NCBI RefSeq assembly: GCF_002099195.1
Contig: NZ_NBYX01000003.1
Location: 463,152 to 527,151 of the forward strand
Length of the DNA: 64,000 nucleotides
Source of the DNA: Burkholderia puraquae
GTDB taxonomy: Bacteria; Pseudomonadota; Gammaproteobacteria; Burkholderiales; Burkholderiaceae
Reading direction: 5' to 3'
A program made the position numbers and the translations under genes. Positions 28,222-38,283 of the stretch are shown here, piece by piece (positions within the stretch are counted from its first letter, which is position 1; every line of letters starts with the position of its first letter). Below the pieces are notes generated by a model, which ran no database searches, had not been told where the DNA came from, and saw only the letters and a list, made by a program, of their open reading frames with translations.

Positions 28222-28611
28222 CTGACTGACCGTTTCGATGAAGGTGGCCCGGAGGCGGATTCGCGGCTGCGCTCTCACGCGGCGGCTGTTTGCGTCCGGC
28301 TTACAACAAGCTTGGCAGATCTTCGGCGGTGCGGGCGGGCGGTTACAGCGAAGCGATCGCCGGCATCGTCTGCGGAATCATACTGCGTTCGGTCGATGGT
28401 GCCGGGATCGGGGGGTGACGCGCAGGCGGGCGGGAGGAAAGGAAGGCGTGGCGGGCGGTCAGCATGGACGCCACCGGCATGACGGCTCGGTGCCTCGTCG
28501 CTCGACACCCGCTCGCACGTGCGAACGGGGCCCGGCATTTCGCTGCGAGCCAGTGTGCTCGCGCGCAGATCGTTTGGCGTCGCTTTTTGTCGATTCCGCA
28601 CACGCGGTGCG
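28222..28611. promoter_or_regulatory. Intergenic region upstream of the glycosyltransferase operon
   Basis: About 390 bases. It should hold the promoter of the 28221-25982 operon and the 3' end of the hypothetical gene to the right. I see no strong hairpin, repeat or gene. Small open frames on either strand lack start signals. Confidence 0.35.
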
Positions 28612-29733
28612 TCAACGGGACTTGTGCCCGTGTTCGCCGAATCCGGGCGTTACAACGTCCCGCTTCCGCACCCGCTTCCCGCGGACGATCGGGTTCCATC
28701 GCGACGTCAGGCTCATTGCGCCTTGCAGGCGTTCGAACGCGGCGTCCTCCTTGGGCCCGAAGCGGCTGACCGCCGGCCACGCGAGCACGTGATCGAGCCA
28801 CGCGTGCCACTCGTCACCCTGAAAGCGGCCACCGATTTCCCGCACGGCATCGGGTGCGGCGATTACGATGCCCGCCAGCAGGTAGTAAGCCCAGAAGCTG
28901 CCCGCGCCGACGAGTTGATCGAGCCTGCACACGGATAGCGCCGCGAGCAGCCCGTCCACCGACGCGAGATCGGCACGATGCGTGCGGATCGCCCGCGCAA
29001 CGAGGTTGTGCTGGCCGCCATACGCGGCAACGGAAGTCCCATTGCCGGCGGCGAGTACGGCCGAGAACGTCACGAGCGCCGCCATCTCGTCGATGCGCGA
29101 TGCATCGTCGCGTGGCCCGCACGCGCGCAGCACGATCGCATCGATGACGGCGCCAGGCATGGCCGACGTTTCTCCATTCGCCGCCGCGACGACGGCCAGC
29201 CTCTCTCTCAGGTTCTTCGCAGGCGGCGCGTCGTCCTGCGCGTCCTTTTCATGGGCGGTGCGTTCGCCGGCATCGTCCCCGCTGCGTTCGACACCGCCGG
29301 CAATCCGCTCGAGCGCGGCCCAGCCGACATCGGGGTCGTCGAATGCGCATGCATCGATCACGCCGTACGCGGCGTCGAACACGGCACGTGACCCTGCGCA
29401 GCTGCGCTCGGCTTCGGCGAGTTGCTGCATCGAAGGCACATGCGAGCACGCGCCGCGCGGGTCGGTCAGGTCGCATGCGCAGGCGCCGCCGTCCGATGCG
29501 ATCCACGGCGCGAGCCGGTGAAGAATCGCTGTCGCTTCTCGGGACAGGTTCGCGCCAGCTCGCATGCGCATCGCGTGCGACGCGATGGCCGTCGTGCCGG
29601 CGGCGTCACCCGCCTCCGCTGCGCAAGCGGCAGCGTCGAGCCGTTCGATCAGGTACTGCAGCCACGCGGCCGTGCGCAGCCGGTCAGGCGTCGCGCCGCG
29701 GGCATCTCCATACTTGGCTGGATCGGTAAGCAT
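28612..29733 (-). CDS. Hypothetical protein, unknown function
   Basis: A 373-residue protein starting at MLTDPAKYGDARG, or up to 28 residues longer if an upstream ATG is used. It is mostly alpha-helical in appearance, lacks a signal peptide and has a cluster of cysteines near residue 90 (CACDLTDPRGACSH). The middle part is acidic and low complexity (GERTAHEKDAQDDAPP). Near the C-terminus, WAYYLLAGIVIAAPDAV and EWHAWLDHVLAWP are the best-conserved-looking stretches. I do not recognise a family. The reading frame is open over the full length with normal codon bias, which supports a real gene. Confidence 0.6.
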   Translation of the reverse strand: MLTDPAKYGDARGATPDRLRTAAWLQYLIERLDAAACAAEAGDAAGTTAIASHAMRMRAGANLSREATAILHRLAPWIASDGGACACDLTDPRGACSHVPSMQQLAEAERSCAGSRAVFDAAYGVIDACAFDDPDVGWAALERIAGGVERSGDDAGERTAHEKDAQDDAPPAKNLRERLAVVAAANGETSAMPGAVIDAIVLRACGPRDDASRIDEMAALVTFSAVLAAGNGTSVAAYGGQHNLVARAIRTHRADLASVDGLLAALSVCRLDQLVGAGSFWAYYLLAGIVIAAPDAVREIGGRFQGDEWHAWLDHVLAWPAVSRFGPKEDAAFERLQGAMSLTSRWNPIVRGKRVRKRDVVTPGFGEHGHKSR

Positions 29734-29966
29734 GGGTCTTCCGGGATAGTTCTGGCCGATTGGAATAGGGGTCATTCGGTCGGATCGGATGGCGCGGTAC
29801 GCCGTGCCGACCCGCAAGACCGCGCGCGTCGGATCGCGACACGTGTGGTCAGCTCGCCATCACGCCGTTACGCGCGACGACAGGGATACATCGAGAAAGC
29901 AGATGCCCGCCCTACGTGCCGCACCGTCCTGATGCGCAACGGGCGACGCGCTTCGATCCGCAACGC

Positions 29967-30470
29967 TTACTGCACGTGGAGCTTCGGTGACGCGATGAAC
30001 GTACCGGCCAACCGGCAGTCCGGTGTCCATTCTGCATTGCTGAACGTCAGCGACGAATTCGAATCATTCCAGGCCGCCACGAGCCTGCTCGGACCGCAAG
30101 GGCCGAGCAGCGTGAAGTTCGCCTGCGCATTGTCGATCGAGAGCTGTGTCGCGCTGTCCACCTGCCCCGTCCACGGCGAGGCGCTGCTCGCCGTACCGCT
30201 GACCAGCGGGCACCAGTTTCCCCCGTTGAATTGCGTCGACGTGATATTGATGACACCCGCCGGCGTGATCGTTCCGTTGAACGTCACGGCGCAGTTGGTG
30301 TTGATCGCCTTCTTGCCGAGCGTTGTCATCCCCGTCGCGGAAAACGGCTCGCCGTTCGGGTTCATCGGCTGACCGTCCGTGCGCGAAACGGTCACTGCGA
30401 ATGCGGGCGCGGCCGAAACCGCGGTGAATGCCACTGCCGCAACAAGCGATGCGATTTGACGAATTTTCAT
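29967..30470 (-). CDS. PraB-like (alkane oxidation activator type) secreted protein, copy 1
   Basis: A 167-residue exported protein with a Sec signal ending AFA (about residue 25). The mature part, beginning VTVSRTDGQPMNPNGEPFSATG and containing INTNCAVTFNGTITPAGVINITSTQF and CPLVSGTASSASPW, matches the beta-rich PraB family. That family was first linked to hydrocarbon oxidation and is often surface-associated in Pseudomonas and Burkholderia. It is a tandem paralogue of the next gene, with nearly the same length and an almost identical signal peptide. The start (MKIRQIASL) is followed by the conserved signal; the longer frame is unlikely. Confidence 0.8.
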   Translation of the reverse strand: MKIRQIASLVAAVAFTAVSAAPAFAVTVSRTDGQPMNPNGEPFSATGMTTLGKKAINTNCAVTFNGTITPAGVINITSTQFNGGNWCPLVSGTASSASPWTGQVDSATQLSIDNAQANFTLLGPCGPSRLVAAWNDSNSSLTFSNAEWTPDCRLAGTFIASPKLHVQ

Positions 30471-30653
30471 CAGTACGGCCCTCTCTCTTGATATATGGCG
30501 GCCTTCCGCGAGAAATGCGACCGCTCTGCCAGACGAATCCGGCCGCCGCGCCGATACACGCGACGGCACGGACCCATCGAAGCTGCGGAAACCCGCCGCA
30601 CATGCTGCACGGCCCTCGTGCGCGACGGGCATCCTGCTTCGATCGGCGATCGC

Positions 30654-31157
30654 TTACTGCACGTGGAACTTCGGCGACGTGTTGACCGTGCCGCTGACCG
30701 TGCAGTCCGGCGTCAGCACCGCGTTGTTGAACGTCAGCGACGAGTTCGGATCGCTCCACGTCGTCACGACCTTGCTCGGCCCGCAGGCGCCGAGCAGCGA
30801 AACGGTCACCTTCGCGTTGTTGATCGACAGTTGCGTCGTACTGTCGGCCTGGCCCGTCCACGGCGCCGCGCTCGTCGCGCTACCGCTGATCAGACCGCAC
30901 GTCGCAGCGCCCGTGAACGTCGTCGACGTGATGTTGACGATGCCTGTCGAGGAAATCGTGCCGTTGAACGTTGCGTTGCAGGTCGCGTTGATCCCCCCCT
31001 TGGCCAGGACCGTGAGACCCGTCGCGGAGAACGGCTCCCCGTTCGGATTCATGGCTTGACCGTCGGCGCGCGAAACGGTCACGGCAAAAGCAGGCGCGGC
31101 CGAAACCGCGGTGAAAGCCACTGCAGCAACAAGCGAGACGATTTTGCGAATGCTCAT
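30654..31157 (-). CDS. PraB-like (alkane oxidation activator type) secreted protein, copy 2
   Basis: A 167-residue tandem paralogue of the neighbouring gene, with the same signal peptide core (SLVAAVAFTAVSAAPAFA) and mature start (VTVSRADGQAMNPNGEPFSATG). Conserved cysteines (ATCNATFNGTIS, CGLISGSA, ACGPSKVV, PDCTV) could form disulfides outside the cytoplasm. The two genes are 183 bases apart and probably share a transcript with ompW upstream. The C-terminal KFHVQ is shared (KLHVQ in copy 1). The molecular role is not known; the name is a family label. Confidence 0.82.
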   Translation of the reverse strand: MSIRKIVSLVAAVAFTAVSAAPAFAVTVSRADGQAMNPNGEPFSATGLTVLAKGGINATCNATFNGTISSTGIVNITSTTFTGAATCGLISGSATSAAPWTGQADSTTQLSINNAKVTVSLLGACGPSKVVTTWSDPNSSLTFNNAVLTPDCTVSGTVNTSPKFHVQ

Positions 31158-31278
31158 TTGAACTGCCCCCTCTCTTCACAAATGGCGGCATGCCGCCAGG
31201 AACGCGACCTCCCGGCCGGAAGGATCCGGCCAGCCGGTCGCAGGAAGCCGCCGGTGCACGTCATGCGCACCGGACGGC

Positions 31279-32103
31279 TCAGAACTTGTAGGAAATCCCG
31301 ACGAACGTGATCAGCGGATCGGCCTTCAGCCGCGTGCGCGTCGTGGCGAGCGTCGAACCGTCGGCCGCCCTGATCACGAGCGACGAGTAGGTCTTCAGCG
31401 GCATGTAGGTCAGCGTTGCCGTCAACCCCCAGTGCTTGTCGATCGCATAGCTCGCGCCAACGTTGTAGACCGGCGTGAACGACGACGACGCCTTGCCCTC
31501 CACCGACGTCGGCCCCGGCTTGCCGGCGCCGGCCGCGAGCACGCTGCCGAGGTTCTCGTTGATGTCCTTCGCGAAGTTGCCGTTCAGCTCGATGTTGCTG
31601 AACCAGCTATAGGCCACGCCGATCCCGACGAACGGGCGGAACCGCGCCGTCGGCGAGTTGAAGTAGTACTGCAGAATGACCGTCGGGCTCCACTGCCGCG
31701 CGTTCTTCACCGCCGGCTGGTTGGCCGGATTGTCCATGTTGACGCTGCCGAGCGCGCCTGACGGGCCCGGCGGCCGGATCGTGCCGTGCCCGGTCAGCGT
31801 GAACTCGGGCGGCACGCCGAGCACCGACGTCACCGCGATGTGGTCGGTGAAGAAGTGCGTGAGCGTGAGGCCGACGGTATCGGCGTTGTTGACCGTCAGG
31901 CTCGTGCCCGGCGACGTGAACGACCCGGGCAGGCGCAGCGGCCCGTTGATCGGCATGCCGGCAAGATTCGTCGTCAGCCCGTTGGTCGAATCCTGCGGCA
32001 TGATGTGCAGCCAGCCCAGCGTCGCGACGTTGTCGCCCGCCTGCTGGGCCGATGCGAGCGTCGACACGCCTGCGACGACACCCGCGACAATCAGCTTCTT
32101 CAT
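31279..32103 (-). CDS. OmpW-family outer-membrane protein
   Basis: A 274-residue beta-barrel protein with a signal peptide (MKKLIVAGVVAGVSTLASA). It contains typical OmpW blocks: NVATLGWLHIMPQDST near the N-terminus, LTLTHFFTDHIAVTSVLGVPPEF, PTVILQYYFNSPTARFRPFVGIGVAYSWF, and a C-terminal aromatic end (GISYKF). OmpW barrels carry small hydrophobic compounds. At 274 residues it is somewhat longer than the usual 210-230, mainly through loops around residues 125-150 and 185-200. Its place among PraB-like and lipoprotein genes suggests an envelope response to a hydrophobic substrate; this is inference. Confidence 0.9.
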   Translation of the reverse strand: MKKLIVAGVVAGVSTLASAQQAGDNVATLGWLHIMPQDSTNGLTTNLAGMPINGPLRLPGSFTSPGTSLTVNNADTVGLTLTHFFTDHIAVTSVLGVPPEFTLTGHGTIRPPGPSGALGSVNMDNPANQPAVKNARQWSPTVILQYYFNSPTARFRPFVGIGVAYSWFSNIELNGNFAKDINENLGSVLAAGAGKPGPTSVEGKASSSFTPVYNVGASYAIDKHWGLTATLTYMPLKTYSSLVIRAADGSTLATTRTRLKADPLITFVGISYKF

Positions 32104-32176
32104 GAAGTCTCCCCTCATTCTGTCCGGGCGCCGCGCATCTGCGCGCGGCGCCACCGTGTCTCCATCCAGGCGTGCG

Positions 32177-33430
32177 TCACTGCACGAATGCACCGACCGT
32201 GAAGTACGGGTTGCTCGTATCGTTCATGTCGAGGAACCCGAATACGCCGCCGGTGAACACGAACTTGCCGGTCGCCGGCCCCGACGCCGCATCCGCGTGC
32301 ACGGTCGTGACGACACCGGGCACCTTCTGCGTGTAGTCGAGATTCAGCGCGCGTGTGAGCGCAGCCTGCGACGCATTGAACGGATCGAGCAGCGTGGCCT
32401 GCGCGCCGACGAGCGCGGTCGCGCGATAGTTGAACGCGCTGTCGACACCCGTGTACTCGCCGTTCTGCGAACCCGGCGCGATCGCCGTCTGCGGGCTCAG
32501 GAACGAGATGCCCGATTCGTCGTCCGCGCTCGGCGGGCCTTGCGTGAGGTCCGCGTTCGCGGCGCCGGTGCGGATGAAGATCGGCACGAGCTGGTTGCGC
32601 AGCTTGCCGACGATCAGGATCCCCTTGCCGGCCTTCGCCGGATCGACCGCGGCGAGCGTCGGCGGAATCTGCGGCAGGTAGTTGAGCGACTGGAACGCCG
32701 GCGCATCGGGCCGCAGCGTGAACGGCTGGTTCACCGTCGCGCTCGACGCGAGCGGCTGCCCGCCGTTCTTCTTGCCGAAGTTGTCGGTCTCGACGTAGCT
32801 GCCGTCCGCGTTGATCGTCACCTGCTGGTCGAGCGCCACCGGCTGGAAGCTCTGCGACGGCACCTGGTGATAGCCGAGCTGGTTGTATTTGCCGGCAATC
32901 TTCGTCAGGTCGGTTTCCTGCGACGAGAAGCTGATGAACGGGTAGTACGGGAACGTCGTCTGCGGAATCTTGCCGACGCCGATCACGCCGTTGAACTGGA
33001 TCGTCGCGCCGGGAATCGCGCCGCCCAGCACGCCTTCGCCGAGGAACAGCCGCGCGGGCCGGTTCGGGTCGAGGCTCGCGTTCTGCATCCGGAACGTGCA
33101 CTGGTTCAGCTTCACCGTCGGCAGCCCCGTTTCGTCGGCCAGCGTGCCGTCGACCACGTTGGCCGGCGCCGTGTCGCGGGTCGGCTGCACGGTGCCCGTG
33201 GCGGTCGGCACCGGCGACGCGAGATACGTCATCCGGTACGTCATCTTCGTCGTGTCGAGCTGCACCTTCACGAGCTCGCCCGACCCCGACCCGCCGATGA
33301 ACACCGTGTTGTAGTCGATCGTCTGCGGGCACAGCCGGACCACCGGTGCGGGCGGCGGGTCGCCGTCGCCGCCACATGCGGCCAGCACCGGCGCGAGCGA
33401 CGCCGCGGCCATCCATTGCTTCAAATTCAT
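32177..33430 (-). CDS. DUF2957 lipoprotein, copy 1
   Basis: A 417-residue predicted lipoprotein. The lipobox LAACGG places the lipidated cysteine at residue 19. The remainder is a large beta-rich extracytoplasmic domain of the DUF2957 type, with landmarks YNTVFIGGSGSGELVKVQLDTTKMTYRMTYL and ITKIAGKYNQLGYH-like segments, and a C-terminal YFTVGAFVQ. It shares this plan and the identical C-terminal GAFVQ with the next gene. Function is unknown. It lies between a larger paralogue and ompW on the same strand, probably in one transcript. Confidence 0.8.
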   Translation of the reverse strand: MNLKQWMAAASLAPVLAACGGDGDPPPAPVVRLCPQTIDYNTVFIGGSGSGELVKVQLDTTKMTYRMTYLASPVPTATGTVQPTRDTAPANVVDGTLADETGLPTVKLNQCTFRMQNASLDPNRPARLFLGEGVLGGAIPGATIQFNGVIGVGKIPQTTFPYYPFISFSSQETDLTKIAGKYNQLGYHQVPSQSFQPVALDQQVTINADGSYVETDNFGKKNGGQPLASSATVNQPFTLRPDAPAFQSLNYLPQIPPTLAAVDPAKAGKGILIVGKLRNQLVPIFIRTGAANADLTQGPPSADDESGISFLSPQTAIAPGSQNGEYTGVDSAFNYRATALVGAQATLLDPFNASQAALTRALNLDYTQKVPGVVTTVHADAASGPATGKFVFTGGVFGFLDMNDTSNPYFTVGAFVQ

Positions 33431-33501
33431 AGGAATCCTCTTGAAATTTGTTTCGCCGGCGGCGACGCATGCGCCGCCGGTGTTACGTGTTCAATGCGTG
33501 A

Positions 33502-35115
33502 TTACTGGACGAACGCGCCGACCGTGAAGAACGGGTTGACCTGGCTGTTGTTGACGACCATCGCGTAGACGTTGCCGGCCGTCACGAGCCAGCCCGTATC
33601 GCCCTTCTTGAAGATCGCCACGTTGCCGCTCGCGCCCTTCGCGTTGAAGTTCTGCGAGGCCGTGACCTTGATCTTGCCGGGGATGGCCTGCGTGTAGTCG
33701 AGCCCGAACTGCGACGTGACCGACGACGTCTGCGGATCGATGAACGCCGCGGTGGCTCCCTGGAACAGGGTCGACGTATAGTTCGCGGCCATCGTCGAGA
33801 CGGCAGTACCGTCGTTGCAACTGCCGGCCTGTGCCAGGAAGAAGGTGCCGTCGAAGGTGCCCGGCAGATCCGGATGCGGGATGTTGTTGTTGAAGCTCGG
33901 TCCGGACGTCGCGATCGCGAACGTGGCAGTGCTGGGCGCCACGATACCGCACGCTGAAGCGCTCGTTGCGCCGATGAAGCCCCCCTTCAGCGAATTGGCT
34001 CCGACGGCGGCGGCCCGCGACAGCATCGAGATCCCCACCTCGGCATCCGCGACCGATGCCAGAAGGTTGCTCGGGTCGATATGCGTGTAGCCCACGCGAA
34101 TCACGACCGGCACCAGCACGCCGTTCAGCTTGCCGACGATCATGATGCCCTTCGCCTGGCTGGGTGCGGCAATCACGATCGCCGACCCCTGCCCTGCGAG
34201 CGGATACACGGGCGTGCCGGCCGCGTTCGCCACGGCGTTGCTCACGAACACGTTGTCGGCCGAACCGTCCGCGTTCTTGCGCAACGCCCACGGCGTTCCG
34301 GTGGTCTGGCACGAGTAGTCGCTGCCTGCCGTGATGGTGCACGAGCCGTCGGCATTGAACGTCTGGTTCCAGTTGACGACATCCGGTTGCCAGCCCACGG
34401 CCCCCGTGCTGCTCTGTGCGCTTCCGCCGACCGGCGACAGGTGGATCCCGAGTTCGTTGTAGTTGCCCGCAACTTTCGTGAAGTCCGTCTCGGTGTTGGT
34501 GAAGCCGATGAACGGATAGAAATCGAAGGTGCGCGACGGTACGACGCCGAGCACGATGCCCGGGAACGGCTCGAGACCGGCGAACGCAATCGTCGCCCCC
34601 GGAATCCCGCCACCCACCACGCCATTGCCGACGAACAGCATCGGCGGATCCGCACGGTTGATCGTCACCGAATACGCGCCGTCGCTCGTCGCGCCGCTGT
34701 CGAGCACGAACGCGCAGCGGTTCTGCTCGGCGGTCGGGAGATTGGCCGGATGATGGAACGCGCCGCTGATCGTCAGACCCGCGCGGGTATTGTTGACCTG
34801 CCCTGCCGACGTCGGCACCGACGATTCGAGGAACTGCATCTGATAGGTGAGCTTCGTCGTATCGAACTTCACCTTCACGTACTCGCCGCTACCTGCGCCA
34901 CCCGTATACGTCGTCGTGTAATCGAGCGCGTCCGGGCACAGCTTCGTCACGACGGGCGGCGTCGTTTCGGCACCGCTCGGCCCGCATGCGCTGCCCGAAC
35001 ACTGCGGCACGTTGATCGGCCCCGGATCGTCACCGCCGCCGCAACCGGCAACGAACGGCAGCACCAGTACCGCGCACGACAGGATCGCCTTCCGCCATTC
35101 AGGAATGCAAATCAT
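33502..35115 (-). CDS. DUF2957 lipoprotein, copy 2 (longer)
   Basis: A 537-residue predicted lipoprotein with lipobox FVAGCGGG (lipidated Cys about residue 24). It has the same layout as its neighbour: YTTTYTGGAGSGEYVKVKFDTTKLTYQMQFL near the start, FTKVAGNYNELGIHLSP in the middle and FFTVGAFVQ at the end, with about 120 extra residues inserted in loops. The ATG at 35115 follows a strong AAGGAGG, so I rejected the longer frame. It is the first gene of the group that runs to 29967. Function unknown. Confidence 0.82.
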   Translation of the reverse strand: MICIPEWRKAILSCAVLVLPFVAGCGGGDDPGPINVPQCSGSACGPSGAETTPPVVTKLCPDALDYTTTYTGGAGSGEYVKVKFDTTKLTYQMQFLESSVPTSAGQVNNTRAGLTISGAFHHPANLPTAEQNRCAFVLDSGATSDGAYSVTINRADPPMLFVGNGVVGGGIPGATIAFAGLEPFPGIVLGVVPSRTFDFYPFIGFTNTETDFTKVAGNYNELGIHLSPVGGSAQSSTGAVGWQPDVVNWNQTFNADGSCTITAGSDYSCQTTGTPWALRKNADGSADNVFVSNAVANAAGTPVYPLAGQGSAIVIAAPSQAKGIMIVGKLNGVLVPVVIRVGYTHIDPSNLLASVADAEVGISMLSRAAAVGANSLKGGFIGATSASACGIVAPSTATFAIATSGPSFNNNIPHPDLPGTFDGTFFLAQAGSCNDGTAVSTMAANYTSTLFQGATAAFIDPQTSSVTSQFGLDYTQAIPGKIKVTASQNFNAKGASGNVAIFKKGDTGWLVTAGNVYAMVVNNSQVNPFFTVGAFVQ

Positions 35116-35732
35116 CAACCCCTCCTTTTCAGGTACGACAAGTCTCGTCCGGACAGGCTGCATGGCCCGCCGGTTGGTATCGCGCCGCGGCACGAACGCG
35201 CGGCGCATGACGGTGCGCGCAAGGCGGCCGCGATGCCGGTCAGGCAAATGCGGCACACGCCGCGGCGGCAGACAAGCGCTCTCCCGCGGCGCCGTCATGC
35301 GGCACGGCGCCGTCGGAACGATCGAAACGGGAAATGGTTCGCCGCTACACGGCGACAGGACAACGCAGGTACGCGATCTGCATCGCGCCTGCATTCAGCG
35401 AAAAAACGGGAAACGGCAGTCCGACTGGCCCCGCGGATAGGCGTCTCATGAATTGGTCTCCATCCGTACGCTTGATTCGTTATCGTGTTGCGTCGTTTGT
35501 CGAGACTATGATCGGACGATACCCACAAGTAAATGGATGCAGAGTTCCAAACGACCGAAACTGCGCGATCCTAGCGTTTACACGGTATTTGACAGATTTT
35601 CAAACAGCCTTCATTTTATTTGCTCAGACAAATACCCAGGCGGTAGAACACGCGTTTGAACGGCGACCGCCAACCCGCGCAGAGCCCGGCCGGCCGGGCC
35701 CGGGCCGCTCGCGCGCATGCTGCGGCGCAACC
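35116..35732. promoter_or_regulatory. Long intergenic region upstream of the DUF2957/OmpW/PraB group
   Basis: About 620 bases with no supported gene. The left part (35120-35440) is GC-rich; 35450-35640 is AT-richer and contains runs such as TTTTCAAACAGCCTTCATTTTATTTGC. It should hold the promoter for the lipoprotein gene on the minus strand and the 3' end of the cupin gene. I see no clear operator or terminator. Confidence 0.4.
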
Positions 35733-36029
35733 TCACACGTCGATGATCGCGAGCGTGCCGTGGCTGCCCGGCAGCACCGCGTGAAGCGTGCCGGCGAGCG
35801 CCAGGTACATCTGCCCGGCCTCGACCACGACCGTCTCGCCGCCGACCTCGAGCATCATCCTGCCGTCGAGCACCAGCAGCCCCTCGTTGTAGTCGTGCAC
35901 TTCCGCTTCGTAAGCCTGCGCATCCATGCGCAACACCTTGATCCTGGCCGGCCCGACCTCGCCGACGATCGTGGATTTCCACGCGACGGCCTGTGCCGCC
36001 GCCACGGATTTGAAATCGATCAAAGACAT
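35733..36029 (-). CDS. Small cupin-domain protein
   Basis: A 98-residue single cupin. The core VHDYNEGLLVLDGRMMLEVGGETVVVEAGQMYLALAGTLHAV follows the two cupin motifs, with histidine at both positions (VHDYNE and GTLHAV) and Glu in the first. This is enough for a metal site, although the first motif is incomplete. Such small cupins are sugar, polyketide or detoxification enzymes or ligand sensors. It stands alone, with the ABC operon divergent. The function cannot be assigned. Confidence 0.8.
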   Translation of the reverse strand: MSLIDFKSVAAAQAVAWKSTIVGEVGPARIKVLRMDAQAYEAEVHDYNEGLLVLDGRMMLEVGGETVVVEAGQMYLALAGTLHAVLPGSHGTLAIIDV

Positions 36030-36463
36030 GCGCCCCGCTCCGTGAACGATGAAAGGAGCGCATTATCGCGAGCGCCGCGCACGCCGTCCCGGTACGGCGC
36101 GACGGCCTTCGGGCGGCACAGTCGGCCGGCCGGCCGCGCCGTCGCCGCGCGGAAACGCGTGCGCAGCCCGATTCGCCGAAAACGGCACAAATTGTTCGCG
36201 CATCGCAAATAAAGCGCCTCGTTATTCAGCGATACATCGTCAATTCACGCAAATCCGGCATCGACAACGCACATCCTTTCCACGAGCATGCATTTCCATC
36301 TACCGATTGCTAATATGGCGATCCTGCGATCCCGCACCACAACGCCGTTCGACATGACGCACGTTCGCCATGCCGTTCCCGGTCCCGGCCGCTTCGCAGC
36401 GGCGGCGACGCCGGGCACGTGCAGCGCACGCCGTCGCGCCGGCCGGCCGTGCCATCCGTGAGC
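36030..36463. promoter_or_regulatory. Divergent intergenic region between cupin and ABC transporter genes
   Basis: About 430 bases. The segment 36190-36330 is AT-rich (for example AATTGTTCGCGCATCGCAAATAA) and probably holds divergent promoters. No gene, hairpin or repeat is convincing. Confidence 0.4.
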
Positions 36464-37408
36464 ATGCAACCGATCCTTTCCGTCTCCGACCTCTCCAAGA
36501 CTTACGCGTCCGGCTTCCAGGCGCTGAAGCACGTGACCCTCGACATCCGCCCCGGCGAGATCTTCGCATTGCTCGGGCCGAACGGCGCCGGCAAGACAAC
36601 GCTGATCGGCTCGATCTGCGGCATCGTCACGCCGACCGAAGGCCGCGTGACGGTCGGCGGCCACGACATCCGCGATCACTACCGCGCGGCCCGCGAAATG
36701 ATCGGCCTCGTGCCGCAGGAACTGACGACCGACGCGTTCGAAACCGTCTGGGCGACCGTGTCGTTCAGCCGCGGCCTGTTCGGCAAGGCGCCCGATCCCG
36801 CCTATATCGAGAAGACGCTGAAGGCGCTGTCGCTATGGGACAAGCGCGACAACAAGCTGATGACGCTGTCGGGCGGCATGAAGCGCCGCGTGATGATCGC
36901 GAAGGCGCTGTCGCACGAGCCGCGCATCCTGTTCCTCGACGAGCCGACGGCCGGCGTCGACGTCGAACTGCGCCGCGACATGTGGAAGCTCGTCGATTCG
37001 CTGCGCGAGCGCGGCGTGACGATCCTCCTGACCACGCACTACATCGAGGAAGCCGAGGAAATGGCCGACCGGATCGGCATCATCCTCGGCGGCGAGCTCG
37101 TGCTCGTCGAGGAAAAGCGCGAACTGATGCGCAAGCTCGGCAAGAAGCAGCTCACCGTGCAGCTCGAGCATCCGCTCGCCGACATGCCGCCCGTGCTCGC
37201 GCCGTTCGGCCTCGAACGCGCGGACGACGGCGCCGCGCTCGTCTACACGTACGACTCGCAGCGCGACGACGCAAGCATCGCGAAGCTGATCAACGCGCTC
37301 GGCTCGGCCGGCATCGGCTTCCGCGACCTGCACACGACGCAGAGCTCGCTCGAGGACATTTTCGTCAGCCTGATCGACAACCGCCGCAACGGCATGCAAG
37401 GAGCCTGA
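36464..37408 (+). CDS. ABC-2 type transporter ATP-binding protein
   Basis: A 314-residue ATPase. Walker A is [10 protein letters not shown], the signature is [15 protein letters not shown] and Walker B is [17 protein letters not shown], followed by the H-loop [18 protein letters not shown]. The C-terminal 80 residues resemble the DrrA-type extension. I start at ATG 36464 (MQPILSV); a GTG six bases earlier is equally possible. It pairs with the permease four bases downstream. DrrAB-like pairs export drugs, polysaccharides or lipids; no substrate can be read here. Confidence 0.92.
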   Translation: MQPILSVSDLSKTYASGFQALKHVTLDIRPGEIFALLGPNGAGKTTLIGSICGIVTPTEGRVTVGGHDIRDHYRAAREMIGLVPQELTTDAFETVWATVSFSRGLFGKAPDPAYIEKTLKALSLWDKRDNKLMTLSGGMKRRVMIAKALSHEPRILFLDEPTAGVDVELRRDMWKLVDSLRERGVTILLTTHYIEEAEEMADRIGIILGGELVLVEEKRELMRKLGKKQLTVQLEHPLADMPPVLAPFGLERADDGAALVYTYDSQRDDASIAKLINALGSAGIGFRDLHTTQSSLEDIFVSLIDNRRNGMQGA

Positions 37409-37411
37409 CGC

Positions 37412-38173
37412 ATGAACCTGCATGGCATTCGCGCGATCTACCGCGCAGAAATGGCCCGCACGCGCCGCACGCTGATGCAGAGCATCATCGCGCCGGTGAT
37501 CTCGACGTCGCTGTATTTCGTCGTGTTCGGCTCCGCGATCGGCTCGCGCATCAGCGACGTGAACGGCATCGGCTACGGCTCGTTCATCGTGCCGGGCCTC
37601 GTGATGCTGTCGCTGCTGTCGCAGAGCATCTCGAACGCATCGTTCGGCATCTACTTCCCGCGCTTCACGGGCACGATCTACGAGATTCTGTCCGCGCCCG
37701 TGTCGTACTGGGAGATCGTGATCGCGTACGTGGGCGCGGCCGCGTCGAAGTCGATCCTGCTCGGCGTGATCATCCTCGCCACGGCCGGCCTGTTCGTGCC
37801 GCTGCACATCCTGCATCCGTTCTGGATGGTGCTGTTCCTCGTGCTGACGGCGGTCACGTTCAGCCTGTTCGGCTTCGTGATCGGCATCTGGGCCGACAGC
37901 TTCGAGAAGCTGCAGCTCGTGCCGCTGCTGATCATCACGCCGCTCACGTTCCTCGGCGGCAGCTTCTACTCGGTCGACATGCTGCCGCCCGCGTGGCGCA
38001 TCATCACGCTGTTCAACCCGATCGTCTACCTGGTCAGCGGCTTCCGCTGGTCGTTCTACGGGCTCGCCGACGTGCACGTATGGATCAGCCTCGCCGCAAC
38101 CGGGCTGTTCCTCGTGATCCTGCTGGCGATCGTCGCGTGGATGTTCCGCACCGGCTACAAGCTGAAGAACTGA
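37412..38173 (+). CDS. ABC-2 type transporter permease
   Basis: A 253-residue membrane protein with six predicted helices and the ABC-2 signature region ([47 protein letters not shown]). It starts four bases after the ATPase stop, so both form one exporter with a dimeric permease. The length is typical. A strong hairpin at 38284 follows about 110 bases downstream. Confidence 0.92.
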   Translation: MNLHGIRAIYRAEMARTRRTLMQSIIAPVISTSLYFVVFGSAIGSRISDVNGIGYGSFIVPGLVMLSLLSQSISNASFGIYFPRFTGTIYEILSAPVSYWEIVIAYVGAAASKSILLGVIILATAGLFVPLHILHPFWMVLFLVLTAVTFSLFGFVIGIWADSFEKLQLVPLLIITPLTFLGGSFYSVDMLPPAWRIITLFNPIVYLVSGFRWSFYGLADVHVWISLAATGLFLVILLAIVAWMFRTGYKLKN

Positions 38174-38283
38174 TGCACAACGGCCCCGCCCCGCGCTACC
38201 GCCGATGACGTATTTGGGCAAGCAGGCGGCGCTTTTCCTCTGATGCGGCATTTTGTGGTCGCGTCTACTGAAGATGAAGCATC

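Noticed and set aside
35995..36060. Extended upstream start for the cupin gene
   Set aside because: The alternative longer frame is in another phase and lacks the cupin pattern; the ATG at 36029 begins the conserved domain.
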